From NCBI GenBank assembly GCA_002336405.1, contig DDEJ01000143.1, positions 1 to 10,686 on the forward strand: DNA of 10,686 bases, given 5' to 3'. The notes beneath the pieces were generated by a model. It had not been told where the DNA came from. It ran no database searches and saw only the letters and a list, made by a program, of their open reading frames with translations. Shown here piece by piece: positions 1-6,981 of the stretch. Both the position numbers and the translations under genes were made by a program. The DNA is from Rhodobacteraceae bacterium UBA1957. Lineage in GTDB: Bacteria; Pseudomonadota; Alphaproteobacteria; Rhodobacterales; Rhodobacteraceae. Each line of letters opens with the position of its first letter. Position 1 is the first letter of the stretch.

Positions 1-122
1 CGGTTGCCAGCAGCGGGCATTGCCACGGCTTTGCATTCGAGATAGCAGCAGCGCCAGCAACCGATTTAAAGGCCGGTGCCGAACGAAACGGTCAAGCAAC
101 CGGTACGAAAAGGAAAACAAAG
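1..122 (+). other. Window-edge leader, possible tail of an upstream gene
   Basis: The first plus-strand frame reads 14 residues (RLPAAGIATALHSR) and stops at TAG 43-45, so this could be the C-terminus of a gene cut by the window edge; it is too short to identify. The frame of the Lin0512 gene at 123 is also open back to the edge, but its translation upstream of 123 is low-complexity and does not resemble the family. The stretch just before 123 carries AAGGA at 110-114, a reasonable ribosome binding site for that gene. Confidence 0.25.
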
Positions 123-521
123 ATGGCAAAAACCAGAGTGGCTATGGAATTGGGGATGGGCAGTTCACTGCGCCGGGGCGATTATACCCAAGCTGCGGTT
201 CGGGCGCTGAAAGATGCCCTGTGGCATAATTCGCTCAGTATGGCCGAAGCGTTCAGTTTTCCCAAAGAGGCGATGATTGTCGACGTGGAAATCGCTGTGC
301 AACACCCAGATCAGGTAGATACCGCTGCCGTGAAAGCTGTCTTACCCTATGGAACCGGAGCGGTCACAGTCACCCATGGCGGGTTGGACATCGCCAAACC
401 CACCCAAAACAGAACGGCAGGAGCCTCGAATAAAACAATCATCGCCCATGCCGCCGTGTTGGTATCATTTGACATGGAGCGTAAAACAACCACGCTCGCT
501 GCCGCAGGAGACCCAGCATGA
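123..521 (+). CDS. Lin0512-family protein, first of a tandem pair
   Basis: This 132-residue protein belongs to the small conserved family known as Lin0512; its biochemical function is not established to my knowledge. The family pattern is visible at residues 5-36: ELGMG, then DYTQAAVRA, then DAL and SL. A second conserved block follows in the middle (VDVEIAVQHPDQVD, then LPYG, then HGG). The start is chosen at ATG 123 because AAGGA lies 8 nt upstream and the family motif begins a few residues in. The last 20 or so residues (from about DMERK) go beyond the aligned core and look unstructured. The gene ends in ATGA at 518-521, overlapping the start of its homologue, so the two are probably co-translated. 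No signal peptide or membrane segment is seen, so the protein is likely cytoplasmic. I am confident of the family and ignorant of the role. Confidence 0.85.
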   Translation: MAKTRVAMELGMGSSLRRGDYTQAAVRALKDALWHNSLSMAEAFSFPKEAMIVDVEIAVQHPDQVDTAAVKAVLPYGTGAVTVTHGGLDIAKPTQNRTAGASNKTIIAHAAVLVSFDMERKTTTLAAAGDPA

Positions 522-880
522 CACGTCTTATTCTCGAACTTGGCGCTGGCAATGACCTGTATGGCGAGGATTACACCAAAGCCGCCTGCCGCGCGGTCCA
601 CGATGCGTTGCATCACAGTTCGCTGACGCTGTTTCGCACACTTGATCTTGCGCATGGCGACATGCAGGTCAACGTCACCATCGGTGTGCAGCACCCCGAT
701 CGGGTGGATGCCGCTTTAGTGGCCGCCGAATTGCCCCGTGGCAAGGCCGTGGTTACCGTGGTGCAAGGTGGACAAAATATCACTGATCCAGAAAGTGGCA
801 CCGTGTCAGTCATCGCATCCGCAGCCGTCGAGGCCTGTCTTGATCTTGACCCCAACAACTGGCAACTGAGCCAAACCTAA
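518..880 (+). CDS. Lin0512-family protein, second of a tandem pair
   Basis: This 120-residue protein is homologous to its upstream neighbour. A by-eye alignment over about 88 core residues gives a little under half identity with no gaps. It keeps ELGAG, DYTKAACRA, DALHHSSL, the block GVQHPDRVD, LPRG and QGG. Its motif ELGAGNDLYGEDYT contains the acidic and Gly positions I recall as usual for the family, whereas the first copy has SSLRRGD there, so this may be the more typical member. The start at ATG 518 is set by AGGAG at 506-510 with a 7-nt spacer and by the 4-nt overlap with the previous stop. The likely interpretation is an old duplication giving two subunits of a hetero-oligomer. No sequence-based function can be assigned. 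Confidence 0.85.
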   Translation: MTRLILELGAGNDLYGEDYTKAACRAVHDALHHSSLTLFRTLDLAHGDMQVNVTIGVQHPDRVDAALVAAELPRGKAVVTVVQGGQNITDPESGTVSVIASAAVEACLDLDPNNWQLSQT

Positions 881-894
881 ACACACCCGCCATT

Positions 895-923
895 AAAAAA
901 GCGGCCCCGCATAAGGGGGCCGC
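895..923 (-). terminator. Intrinsic terminator of ccr
   Basis: Read on the minus strand, the arms at 916-923 and 901-908 form an 8-bp perfect GC stem (GCGGCCCC on the plus strand, repeated inverted) with a 7-nt loop. It is followed immediately by six T (895-900). It lies 30 nt beyond the ccr stop codon. The plus-strand side has no T tract, so it probably does not terminate the Lin0512 pair. Confidence 0.9.
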
Positions 924-952
924 CTCAGATCGTGTATCTTGGTTGGCGGCGC

Positions 953-2194
953 TTAAGACGCGCCTTTGCCTTTTTCGGTGGCGTTGACCAAACACGCCAT
1001 GTTGCCATAGGGGTGTTTGTTGTCATGCATCAATTGATGCGCGTGACCGATCTCGTCAAAGCTAAAGGTCCCCGACAGGCAGGGATCAACCTTGCCCGCA
1101 AGCACCAGCTCGTTAACGGCTTCGGCCTGCACATCATTTGCCAGATGCGAACCCTGCAGACGTTTTTGCATCATCCAGTGATAGCGCAGATCCATGGTAA
1201 TGTTGTAGCCGGTGGTCCCGGCACAAATGACCACCATACCACCGGTTTCACAAACAAAACCCGAGGTTGGCAAAGTGGATTCACCGGGATGCTCGAACAC
1301 AATCTTCGGATTCTTGCGCTCGCCGACAGCCTCCCAGATGGCTTTGCCAAAGCTGCGCACGCCACCCATCCAAGCTTTATACTCTGGCGAGGCAGTATCA
1401 GGCATCGGACCCCAATGGTCAAAATCCTTGCGGTTGATCACGCCAACTGCGCCCTTATCAAGGCAGAACTGGCGTTTGTCTTCATCCGAGATTACGGCAA
1501 CCGCTTTTCCGCCCAAGGCCGAAACAATCTGCAGTGCCAAAGCGCCCAAACCGCCAGCGGCACCCCAAACCAGAACAACATCACCTTTTTCAACCGTATG
1601 CGGCGCCCAGCCCATCAACTGCCGATAGGCCGTCGAGGCACACAGCATATAACATCCGGCCTCTTCCCATGTCAGATGGGCAGGCTTTTTCTTGATCTGA
1701 TGCGATTGCGCGCGGGCAAATTGGCAATATGAGCCATAATTGGTCTGGTAACCCCAGATCCGCACCGACGTTGCCAACATCGGATCTTTGCCAGACAGCA
1801 CCCAAGGGTCCTCAGGCTCCCACCAGCCAGAGTGAACAACCACTTCTTCGCCAATTTTCACATCGTCAACGTCTTCGCCAACTGCCCAGACAATGCCCGA
1901 TGCGTCTGATCCACCTGCGTGAAAATCTTCCGGTTCGCCCTTTTTCTGGCGGTCTTTGATCACATCTACAGGAAAACCCAAGCCGGCCCAGACGTTATTA
2001 TAATTGATCCCGGTGGCCATAACATAGACCAAAACATCTTTCGGGCCTATTTTGGGGGTATCGATCACTTCGCGCTGCCAAGATTTCGTTGGCTCGCCAA
2101 AGCGATCCTGACGGACCACAAAAGCATGCATTTTTTCCGGCACTTCACCCAGTGGCGGTATATCACCCAGATCGTAAAGCTGTTTGGTCGTCAT
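953..2194 (-). CDS. ccr: Crotonyl-CoA carboxylase/reductase (Ccr)
   Basis: Ccr carries out NADPH-dependent reductive carboxylation of crotonyl-CoA to ethylmalonyl-CoA, the key step of the ethylmalonyl-CoA pathway for assimilating acetyl-CoA without the glyoxylate shunt. This 413-residue protein is of near-normal length for the family (about 430). It is a zinc-independent medium-chain dehydrogenase/reductase. Residues 64-69 are NYNNVW, the conserved active-site region. Residues 210-218 (WGAAGGLGA) are the NADPH-binding glycine motif, VFEHPG follows at roughly residue 300, and GSHLAN at 348-353 holds the His of the family's CO2 pocket. The frame stays open upstream to 2299, but ATG 2194 is chosen because GAGGAG (2201-2206) sits 6 nt away and upstream residues do not look Ccr-like. 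It is monocistronic, with a candidate promoter upstream and a strong terminator downstream. Ethylmalonyl-CoA mutase (ecm), which neighbours ccr in some relatives, is not in the window. Confidence 0.97.
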   Translation of the reverse strand: MTTKQLYDLGDIPPLGEVPEKMHAFVVRQDRFGEPTKSWQREVIDTPKIGPKDVLVYVMATGINYNNVWAGLGFPVDVIKDRQKKGEPEDFHAGGSDASGIVWAVGEDVDDVKIGEEVVVHSGWWEPEDPWVLSGKDPMLATSVRIWGYQTNYGSYCQFARAQSHQIKKKPAHLTWEEAGCYMLCASTAYRQLMGWAPHTVEKGDVVLVWGAAGGLGALALQIVSALGGKAVAVISDEDKRQFCLDKGAVGVINRKDFDHWGPMPDTASPEYKAWMGGVRSFGKAIWEAVGERKNPKIVFEHPGESTLPTSGFVCETGGMVVICAGTTGYNITMDLRYHWMMQKRLQGSHLANDVQAEAVNELVLAGKVDPCLSGTFSFDEIGHAHQLMHDNKHPYGNMACLVNATEKGKGAS

Positions 2195-2214
2195 AATTTT
2201 CTCCTCAGAAAACT

Positions 2215-2242
2215 CAAATATTCTGATGCAATCCTGTGCCAA
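2215..2242 (-). promoter_or_regulatory. Candidate sigma70-type promoter of ccr
   Basis: On the minus strand TTGGCA (2237-2242, five of six consensus bases) and TATTTG (2215-2220, a weak -10) are separated by 16 nt. Transcription would begin close to 2210, giving a short leader before the GAGGAG at 2201-2206. The weak -10 would suit an activator-dependent gene. This is a motif match only. Confidence 0.35.
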
Positions 2243-2272
2243 ACAAGCTTCGTGATTACAAGAGTCAAACGC

Positions 2273-2304
2273 AAAAAACCGGTGGGGCAAAAACCCCAAA
2301 ACCG
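2273..2304 (-). terminator. Candidate terminator of the lysE-GNAT operon
   Basis: On the minus strand a bulged hairpin forms from CGGT (2301-2304 side), three bulged T, GGGG, a 6-nt loop, CCCC and ACCG (2280-2283). It is followed by one G and six T (2273-2278). It lies about 130 nt past the double-GNAT stop codon and before the ccr promoter candidate, the expected place for separating the two transcription units. The bulge makes it weaker than the ccr and TRAP terminators. Confidence 0.5.
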
Positions 2305-2433
2305 CAGACTACGTTACGTCATTGTCGCCAGCACGTCAGCACAAGCTGCCCCGGCAAGGCTGCAATCAGGCCAATCGCATATTCTGACCCCGGGGATCGG
2401 GACCATTTTAGACAACCAACTCCGAGCCCCAGC

Positions 2434-3486
2434 TTAGGCGCGGCTGGCCGGTGCCACAAGATCTGCACGCCGCAGTTGGTATGAACTGGTGGGCGCCTTG
2501 GCCGTACACGCGGCCGATCCCCGCAGTGCCGACCCGGTTTTGACAAAGCCCAACTTACGTAAAACCCGGCCCGATGATGGATTGTCGTTAAAGTGATCCG
2601 CCGTCAGCTCGGTCAAACCGAACCGCGCAAAGGCCCACGGCAAGAACGCCATCATCGCCTCAGTCATTAAGCCCCGGCCCCAATGGGACTGCGCCAGAAA
2701 ATACGCTGTGCTGACAGGGGATCCCCCCAACGCAACCGAGCCGATCAAGGTCCCATCCGGCACATAGACGCCAAAGGAAAAACCCACACGTCCCCGCCAC
2801 CGCCGCTGTTCTATCCAGCGCAACACATCTGCCTCGGGCCAAGGCGAGGCGACCGAGGCCAGCATTGGCGCCACGCGGTCGTTGCCAGCAATGCGCGCCA
2901 AATCGGTGGCATCCGCAGGGCGCAAGGGACGCAAACGCATTCTGGGCGTGGCGATCTCGATCGGGTTAACTGCATGCCACTGTTCGGGGGTTAACACCAT
3001 CTGGCGTCCGTCCACCAAAGTCTTTCGCGCGTGGCTTTTGAGCGCAACAACCCTGCCAAGGCGCGAAAACCCCAAGCGGTGCAACAGCGCCGCAGAGCGG
3101 GTGTTGCCAATCATGTAAGATGTTGGCACCGGCGCAGCATTGGGGTCCATAAAATATGCTGCCAATACCGCCTGCGCCGCCTCGCGCATCAGCCCCTGCC
3201 CCCAACATCTCGGATCAAGCCAGAACCCCAGCTGTGGATCGCGCCCAATCATCCCAACCAACCGGTCGGCGTTCAAAATCGCCCAGATGGCAGACCCTTT
3301 TTCCCGAACATCGGCAATAAACTCTAACCCATCAGCCCGCGAGTAGGGGAACGGCACCACCGATAACCACTTGCTGATTTCAAAATCATTCAAAATGGCC
3401 GTGATAGCGGTTGCATCTGAGGCCACAGGCGGCCGCAGTTGCAGCCGCTTGGTCGTAAGTGCAGCGACCGTTGCGACCCCGCTCAT
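2434..3486 (-). CDS. Double-domain GNAT acetyltransferase
   Basis: This 350-residue protein holds two complete GNAT N-acetyltransferase domains of the RimJ/RimL-like type (Acetyltransf_3 style), roughly residues 8-165 and 176-335. Each has its own acetyl-CoA loop: CWGQGLMREA at 94-103 and HWGRGLMTEA at 268-277. Each also has the following Asn-containing helix and LGF strand: GNTRSAALLHRLGF at 127-140 and NPSSGRVLRKLGF at 302-314. Both halves begin with the ring-family pattern of a conserved RL.LRP segment (residues 14-19 and 184-189). Both acetyl-CoA sites look intact, which is unusual, since one half of a double GNAT is often degenerate. Its ATG overlaps the previous GNAT stop (ATGA, 3483-3486) and no strong ribosome binding site is visible, so translation is probably coupled. 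The substrate cannot be read from sequence; amino-acid-like, peptide or protein N-termini are all possible. Confidence 0.88.
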   Translation of the reverse strand: MSGVATVAALTTKRLQLRPPVASDATAITAILNDFEISKWLSVVPFPYSRADGLEFIADVREKGSAIWAILNADRLVGMIGRDPQLGFWLDPRCWGQGLMREAAQAVLAAYFMDPNAAPVPTSYMIGNTRSAALLHRLGFSRLGRVVALKSHARKTLVDGRQMVLTPEQWHAVNPIEIATPRMRLRPLRPADATDLARIAGNDRVAPMLASVASPWPEADVLRWIEQRRWRGRVGFSFGVYVPDGTLIGSVALGGSPVSTAYFLAQSHWGRGLMTEAMMAFLPWAFARFGLTELTADHFNDNPSSGRVLRKLGFVKTGSALRGSAACTAKAPTSSYQLRRADLVAPASRA

Positions 3487-4025
3487 GGGATCAACTTGAT
3501 GGTATAGGTCCGGGTCGGCACATTTTCGCCCCGCGCCGCGCTAAAGGTTTCAGCATCGCCAAGATAGCTAAAGCCGGATTTGCTTAACACCCGTGCCGCG
3601 GCGAGATTGTCTTGAAACACCGCTGCAAAAATCGTCGTATTCGTCATCGGATTGGCATCAACCAAGGCCTGAACTGCCTCAGAGGCAAGGCCAGTGTTCC
3701 AGAACGCCACGGCAATCCAATAGCTCAACTCGGACTGATCACGGTCAAGACGTTTCAGGCTGATAACCCCCATCAGATCAGGGCGCGCAGATTTACTGCC
3801 GTCAATCGCCCAGATATCCTCGTCTCGCGTCTTGCCCATGGCCCGCTCTATAAACGCCGCAGTCGCCCCGGGCGGCAACGGATGGGCAATCCGAGACGCC
3901 ATACGCGCGATCCGTAAATCAGCGCTGTGCAGGGCAATCTGGCCCGTATCCGAGACGCGTAAAGGACGCAGATCAAATCTCTGCGCATTGATCATTGGTT
4001 GATCGGGAAACAAATCTTTTGACAT
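3483..4025 (-). CDS. GNAT family N-acetyltransferase
   Basis: This 180-residue single-domain acetyltransferase is of the RimJ/RimL type. Residues 15-24 (QRFDLRPLRV) open the domain; the acetyl-CoA loop is FWNTGLASEA at 108-117; and QDNLAAARVLSKSGF at 138-152 is the C-terminal Asn helix and strand. The first glycine of the usual WGxG loop is Asn here (WNTG), whereas both domains of the next gene keep WGQG and WGRG. The start is ATG 4025, which overlaps the exporter's stop by one base (TGATG) and has a GGGAG-like ribosome binding site inside the exporter's last codons. A TTG three bases earlier is in frame but less likely. It is the middle gene of the lysE-GNAT-GNAT unit. I infer that it acylates a small amine or peptide; nothing indicates which. 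Confidence 0.88.
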   Translation of the reverse strand: MSKDLFPDQPMINAQRFDLRPLRVSDTGQIALHSADLRIARMASRIAHPLPPGATAAFIERAMGKTRDEDIWAIDGSKSARPDLMGVISLKRLDRDQSELSYWIAVAFWNTGLASEAVQALVDANPMTNTTIFAAVFQDNLAAARVLSKSGFSYLGDAETFSAARGENVPTRTYTIKLIP

Positions 4026-4627
4026 CAAAGCTCTCCCTCAAAAATAGCTATTAAAACAAACAGAACTGTGAACCCTGCCAGAGTCCACATCAAGTATCTT
4101 TCATAGGGTGTGCCCGACACATGCCGGGCAATGCGGTCGCCAAAGTAAGTCCAGATCGGGTGGCAGACCGCCTGGGTCACAAACAAACAAAGGGCAATTG
4201 TTGCCGTGGCCGTCAGTGCCGAGGTCCCAGGGGCCACAAAACTGGTGAAGCCGGTCACGATCATCGCCCAAGCCTTGGGATTTAAAGGATGCACTGCAAG
4301 TCCGGCAAAAAATCCAGGAGCTCGCGCCGCAGCCGCACCGGGGTCAAGTCGCATATTGGCAACACGCCAAGCCAACCAAAAAATATAGCCCGCAGAAATA
4401 TACTTTAAACCAATAAACAACCAAGGGGCAGTTTCAGCCAAGCCCATAAGCCCAAACCCAATCGGCCAGATAATCAACTGCTTGCCAAAGGCGACACCAG
4501 CAACAAACGGCAATGCCGCGCGAAACCCATACCGCGCACCGGTGGCCAGCAACGCCATATTCGCGGGACCGGGGGTGCCGACCTGAGAGACCGCAAATAC
4601 CAAAAAGCTAAGCACCCAAACATCCAT
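4025..4627 (-). CDS. LysE/RhtB-family amino acid exporter
   Basis: This 200-residue inner-membrane protein is of the LysE/RhtB family, whose members export amino acids or related metabolites by proton exchange. It shows the family signatures GTPGPANM near residues 18-25 and HPLNPKAW near 112-119. About six hydrophobic segments are visible: near residues 3-20, 38-62, 65-88, 103-135 (re-entrant or helix), 140-160 and 180-196. ATG 4627 is preceded by AGGGA with a 7-nt spacer; GTG 4630 directly before it is an alternative. The substrate cannot be assigned from sequence. It is the first gene of an operon with two acetyltransferase genes, which suggests that an acylated product or its precursor is exported, or that both activities lower the level of a toxic amine. 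Confidence 0.9.
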   Translation of the reverse strand: MDVWVLSFLVFAVSQVGTPGPANMALLATGARYGFRAALPFVAGVAFGKQLIIWPIGFGLMGLAETAPWLFIGLKYISAGYIFWLAWRVANMRLDPGAAAARAPGFFAGLAVHPLNPKAWAMIVTGFTSFVAPGTSALTATATIALCLFVTQAVCHPIWTYFGDRIARHVSGTPYERYLMWTLAGFTVLFVLIAIFEGEL

Positions 4628-4771
4628 CACCCAGTCCCTTTTGGCGTAACGCTGACGACTGTGGGCGATGTAATGCGTTGGTAACTCACAGGCGGCTGCC
4701 TTGCCTTGAACAATATGTTGAAGTCTTTGGTGTGGTGTGTATTCGCAGACAGTTTCACCACGGCTCTGCCA

Positions 4772-4799
4772 TTAATATGCACAACATTGCCCTTTCCAA
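4772..4799 (-). promoter_or_regulatory. Candidate promoter of the lysE-GNAT operon
   Basis: On the minus strand TTGGAA (4794-4799) and TATTAA (4772-4777) are separated by 16 nt. They lie between the rpmA terminator and the exporter start and would give a leader of roughly 140 nt. This is the best sigma70-like pair in the intergenic region, but it is a motif match only. Apart from this site and the terminator, the 276 bases between rpmA and the exporter hold nothing I recognise. Confidence 0.35.
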
Positions 4800-4845
4800 C
4801 GGTCCGCGCCACCCCCGGTACATCCGCGCACGAACCATACAAAGT

Positions 4846-4875
4846 AAAAAAGGGACCGACGCCAGCGCCAATCCC
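4846..4875 (-). terminator. Intrinsic terminator of rplU-rpmA
   Basis: On the minus strand a 10-bp stem (4866-4875 pairing with 4852-4861, including three G-T wobble pairs) with a 4-nt CTGG loop is followed at once by six T (4846-4851). It lies about 30 nt beyond the rpmA stop codon. Confidence 0.75.
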
Positions 4876-4903
4876 CTTTAATTCTCACATCGTAAAGATC
4901 GGG

Positions 4904-5173
4904 TTACTCTGCGGCCTCAGCCATAGGAATAACTGAAATAAACGTCCGGCCTTTAAAGCCTTTCCGAAACTTCACATTACCTTCGACAGTTGCAAAAATT
5001 GTATGATCCTTGCCTTCGCCGACGCCTTCGCCCGGCCACCATTTATTGCCACGTTGGCGACAGATGATATTGCCCGGAATGGCGTGCTGACCACCGAAAA
5101 GTTTCATGCCGAGGCGCCGCCCGGCTGAGTCGCGCCCGTTGCGGGATGAACCGCCTGCTTTTTTATGTGCCAT
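4904..5173 (-). CDS. rpmA: 50S ribosomal protein L27
   Basis: L27 is a component of the large ribosomal subunit whose flexible N-terminus reaches the peptidyl-transferase centre. The 89-residue length is normal. The hallmark start [16 protein letters not shown] and the following block [11 protein letters not shown] (about residues 19-29), then GNIICRQRG and KDHTIFA, are all present. There is no cleavable N-terminal extension of the Firmicutes type. ATG 5173 is supported by AAGGAG at 5182-5187. It follows rplU by 15 nt and ends the ribosomal operon. Confidence 0.98.
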   Translation of the reverse strand: MAHKKAGGSSRNGRDSAGRRLGMKLFGGQHAIPGNIICRQRGNKWWPGEGVGEGKDHTIFATVEGNVKFRKGFKGRTFISVIPMAEAAE

Positions 5174-5188
5174 GGGTGTTGCTCCTTA

Positions 5189-5878
5189 CTACGCTGTCAG
5201 ATCTTTGGCCTGAGCGATCCAGCCTTCGCGATCGATCCGGCCCTTAAATGACAATTCCTCGTCAATTTTACTTACGTCAGCCTCGGTCCAAGCCGCGACT
5301 TGTGCCAAAGACGTCACACCTGCGGCGATCAGCTTTTTCTCAAGCGCAGGGCCGACACCCGCCAGCTTTTTCAAATCACCGCCTGCAGCCGCATTATCGG
5401 CTTTTGCAGCCGCTGGTTTGGCTTCTGTGGCTTTGGCCGGAGTTGTTTTTGCTGCTTGTGCTTTTGGTGCTTGTGCCTTTGGTGCTGGGTCCGTAACCGC
5501 CGCGACGGCTGTCGCGCTGACAGAACCGGCGCCCATCGCAGCTTTCACGCCGGACTTATCCGCGCCGCTGTTCAGGATTTCGGTCACACGCACCAATGTC
5601 AGTTTCTGACGGTGGCCTTTTGTGCGCTGCGAGCTGTGCTTACGGCGGCGTTTAACAAAGTTGATAACCTTGTCGCCTTTGACTTGATCAATCACTTCGG
5701 CCTGCACTGCGGCATCTGCCACAAAGGGCGCACCAATCACCGGTGCATCACCACCAAGCATTAAAATTTCGTTGAACTGGATTGTTTCACCAGCATCAGC
5801 AGCCAATTTTTCGACCCGGAGCATATCGCCGGATTGAACTTTGTACTGCTTGCCACCAGTCTTTAGGACCGCAAACAT
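5189..5878 (-). CDS. rplU: 50S ribosomal protein L21 with helix-hairpin-helix C-terminal extension
   Basis: L21 binds 23S rRNA in the large subunit. Residues 1-103 are a complete L21: MFAVLKTGGKQY at the start, and the basic signature KRRRKHSSQRTKGHRQK at 76-92 leading to VRVTEI. It then continues with an Ala/Lys/Pro-rich linker (about 104-167) and a compact domain at 168-229 that starts LKKLAGVGPALEKKL, a helix-hairpin-helix pattern, followed by an AAW and FKGRIDREGW segment. The total of 229 residues is about twice the usual bacterial L21. I recall such extended L21 proteins, and a similar segment at the end of NuoE, in Rhodobacterales. ATG 5878 is chosen because it gives the canonical MFAV start with AAGGAA at 5885-5890; ATGs at 5884 and 5893 in the same frame would destroy that spacing. 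It is the first gene of rplU-rpmA. Confidence 0.96.
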   Translation of the reverse strand: MFAVLKTGGKQYKVQSGDMLRVEKLAADAGETIQFNEILMLGGDAPVIGAPFVADAAVQAEVIDQVKGDKVINFVKRRRKHSSQRTKGHRQKLTLVRVTEILNSGADKSGVKAAMGAGSVSATAVAAVTDPAPKAQAPKAQAAKTTPAKATEAKPAAAKADNAAAGGDLKKLAGVGPALEKKLIAAGVTSLAQVAAWTEADVSKIDEELSFKGRIDREGWIAQAKDLTA

Positions 5879-6015
5879 CTTCATTTCCTTCATCAGTATC
5901 GCGTCTTTTGGTCCCCGTTACGGGTGTTTCGGCCAAGGCCACCACGGACAGCGCGCAGATTCCTGCGTAATTTCTTTGAGGAGACCGACCAAGGCGGCCT
6001 CCATGTGGAACATGC

Positions 6016-6043
6016 TTCATAAGCGCCCCATACGTCCTGTCAA
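6016..6043 (-). promoter_or_regulatory. Promoter of rplU-rpmA
   Basis: On the minus strand a perfect -35 TTGACA (6038-6043) and TATGAA (6016-6021) are 16 nt apart. It begins only 14 bases after the stop codon of the DUF2059 gene. A start near 6009 leaves a leader of about 130 nt before rplU. The leader contains two similar CCTTGG-centred stretches (GCCTTGGTCGG near 5992 and GGCCTTGGCCG near 5937) and a small CCCG/CGGG hairpin near 5917-5927, which could serve autogenous control, but this is unproven. Confidence 0.65.
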
Positions 6044-6057
6044 GGGTCTTTCCACCG

Positions 6058-6918
6058 CTAAAGGTGCTGGGCCTGCAAAGCTTGGCCAGTCGTCAACCCC
6101 AGAGCATAAAAGATCTCAGCAAACATTTGGTCAAAGCTGGCGAACAACGCTTTGTTCATTCGCTGGCCTGCCCCGGTTTCAGACAGGGCCGAATATTCGG
6201 CAAGCACCGCATCATCCAGAGGCGCATAGGCCATCAAAAGAAAAGCATTTAGCCATTCACTGGTATCAGCACGTGTCTCTGCTTCGGTGGCCCAGACCTC
6301 GTCAATAATCTCCCGGTCCGACATCTCTAGTGCACCACTTTCACGCAGGCCCCGATAATATGAAAAACTGGCGTGCAAAGCGCCTTCGACGTTCGCCGCG
6401 ACCATATCATTGCTGCGGATAAAGGCCGCCACCAAATCCCGTCGCGCATCGGGCGCATCACCACCGTCACGGTATAGCGACCGGGCCGCATCTTCTATAC
6501 TGGCCTCGCTCATTGCTTGCCGCGCCGACACCTCAAGAGCCACAAGACGTTTGCCGTTGGGGCTCGTCAAAAATGCCAGTACAGTTGACATGTCCGCGTC
6601 ACCCAATTCGCGGATAAAATGCGCCGCGACTGTGGCCTTCATCCAGTTGGCATCATAGATGGCGTCCAGATCACGCTGCCACGCCGCCGCTGCAGTGGGT
6701 GGCAAAAACCCGCGCGTCACATCTTTTGCTTGGGCCAGCCCCTCTTGGCGCATCACTTCAATAATATCTGACAGAGCCAGCGCAGACAGCACAGCGTATG
6801 CTTTTTCAGTCGGCTCTTTTTCGGTTAGTGTTTTGCCAAGCTGCCCGGCCTCAGCCAGAACCAGCGGTCCGGCAAACAGCAGGCCGCAACAAAACAGCGC
6901 TCTAATTAATACTTTCAT
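6058..6918 (-). CDS. Secreted DUF2059-like protein
   Basis: This is a 286-residue exported protein of unknown function. Residues 1-22 form a Sec signal peptide (hydrophobic run to VLA, then EA). The mature protein is predicted all-helical. A DUF2059-like helical motif is visible at about 103-125 (ELGDADMSTVLAFLTSPNGK), where a growth-in-length helix is followed by a Ser-Pro-x-Gly-Lys turn. A related motif appears near 234-263 (LAEYSALSETGAGQRMNKAL), suggesting an internal duplication of the unit. I chose ATG 6918 because GGAGGG at 6928-6933 is 9 nt away; ATG 6924, two codons earlier, would leave only 3 nt. It lies immediately upstream of the rplU promoter in the same orientation, with no terminator in between. 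Assignment to DUF2059 is by pattern and needs a profile search. Confidence 0.75.
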   Translation of the reverse strand: MKVLIRALFCCGLLFAGPLVLAEAGQLGKTLTEKEPTEKAYAVLSALALSDIIEVMRQEGLAQAKDVTRGFLPPTAAAAWQRDLDAIYDANWMKATVAAHFIRELGDADMSTVLAFLTSPNGKRLVALEVSARQAMSEASIEDAARSLYRDGGDAPDARRDLVAAFIRSNDMVAANVEGALHASFSYYRGLRESGALEMSDREIIDEVWATEAETRADTSEWLNAFLLMAYAPLDDAVLAEYSALSETGAGQRMNKALFASFDQMFAEIFYALGLTTGQALQAQHL

Positions 6919-6949
6919 GATCATTCACCCTCCGTAACTATGTCCGGGC

Positions 6950-6979
6950 ATCCTATCGCCAGCTTGATGACAGCGTCAG
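6950..6979 (-). promoter_or_regulatory. Candidate promoter of the DUF2059-like gene
   Basis: On the minus strand CTGACG (6974-6979) and TAGGAT (6950-6955) are separated by 18 nt. It would give a leader of about 25 nt ending in GGAGGG. The -35 is weak and lies just downstream of the dyad at 6982-7004, a typical place for an activator site. Confidence 0.3.
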
Positions 6980-6981
6980 CT

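Noticed and set aside
20..229. 69-residue plus-strand frame at the left edge
   Set aside because: It overlaps the first Lin0512 gene in another frame, with Arg/Ser-rich random-looking residues and no ribosome binding site.
932..1732. 266-residue plus-strand frame opposite ccr
   Set aside because: It is a shadow of the ccr codon pattern; its translation has no domain and the minus-strand gene is certain.
2195..2299. 35-residue N-terminal extension of Ccr in the same frame
   Set aside because: GAGGAG fits the ATG at 2194, family members do not have this segment, and the extension would run through the upstream hairpin.
4627..4842. 71-residue minus-strand frame ending TGATG on the exporter start
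   Set aside because: It starts at TTG, lies right after the rpmA terminator, begins upstream of the best promoter candidate, and has no recognisable motif. The stop/start overlap is probably chance.
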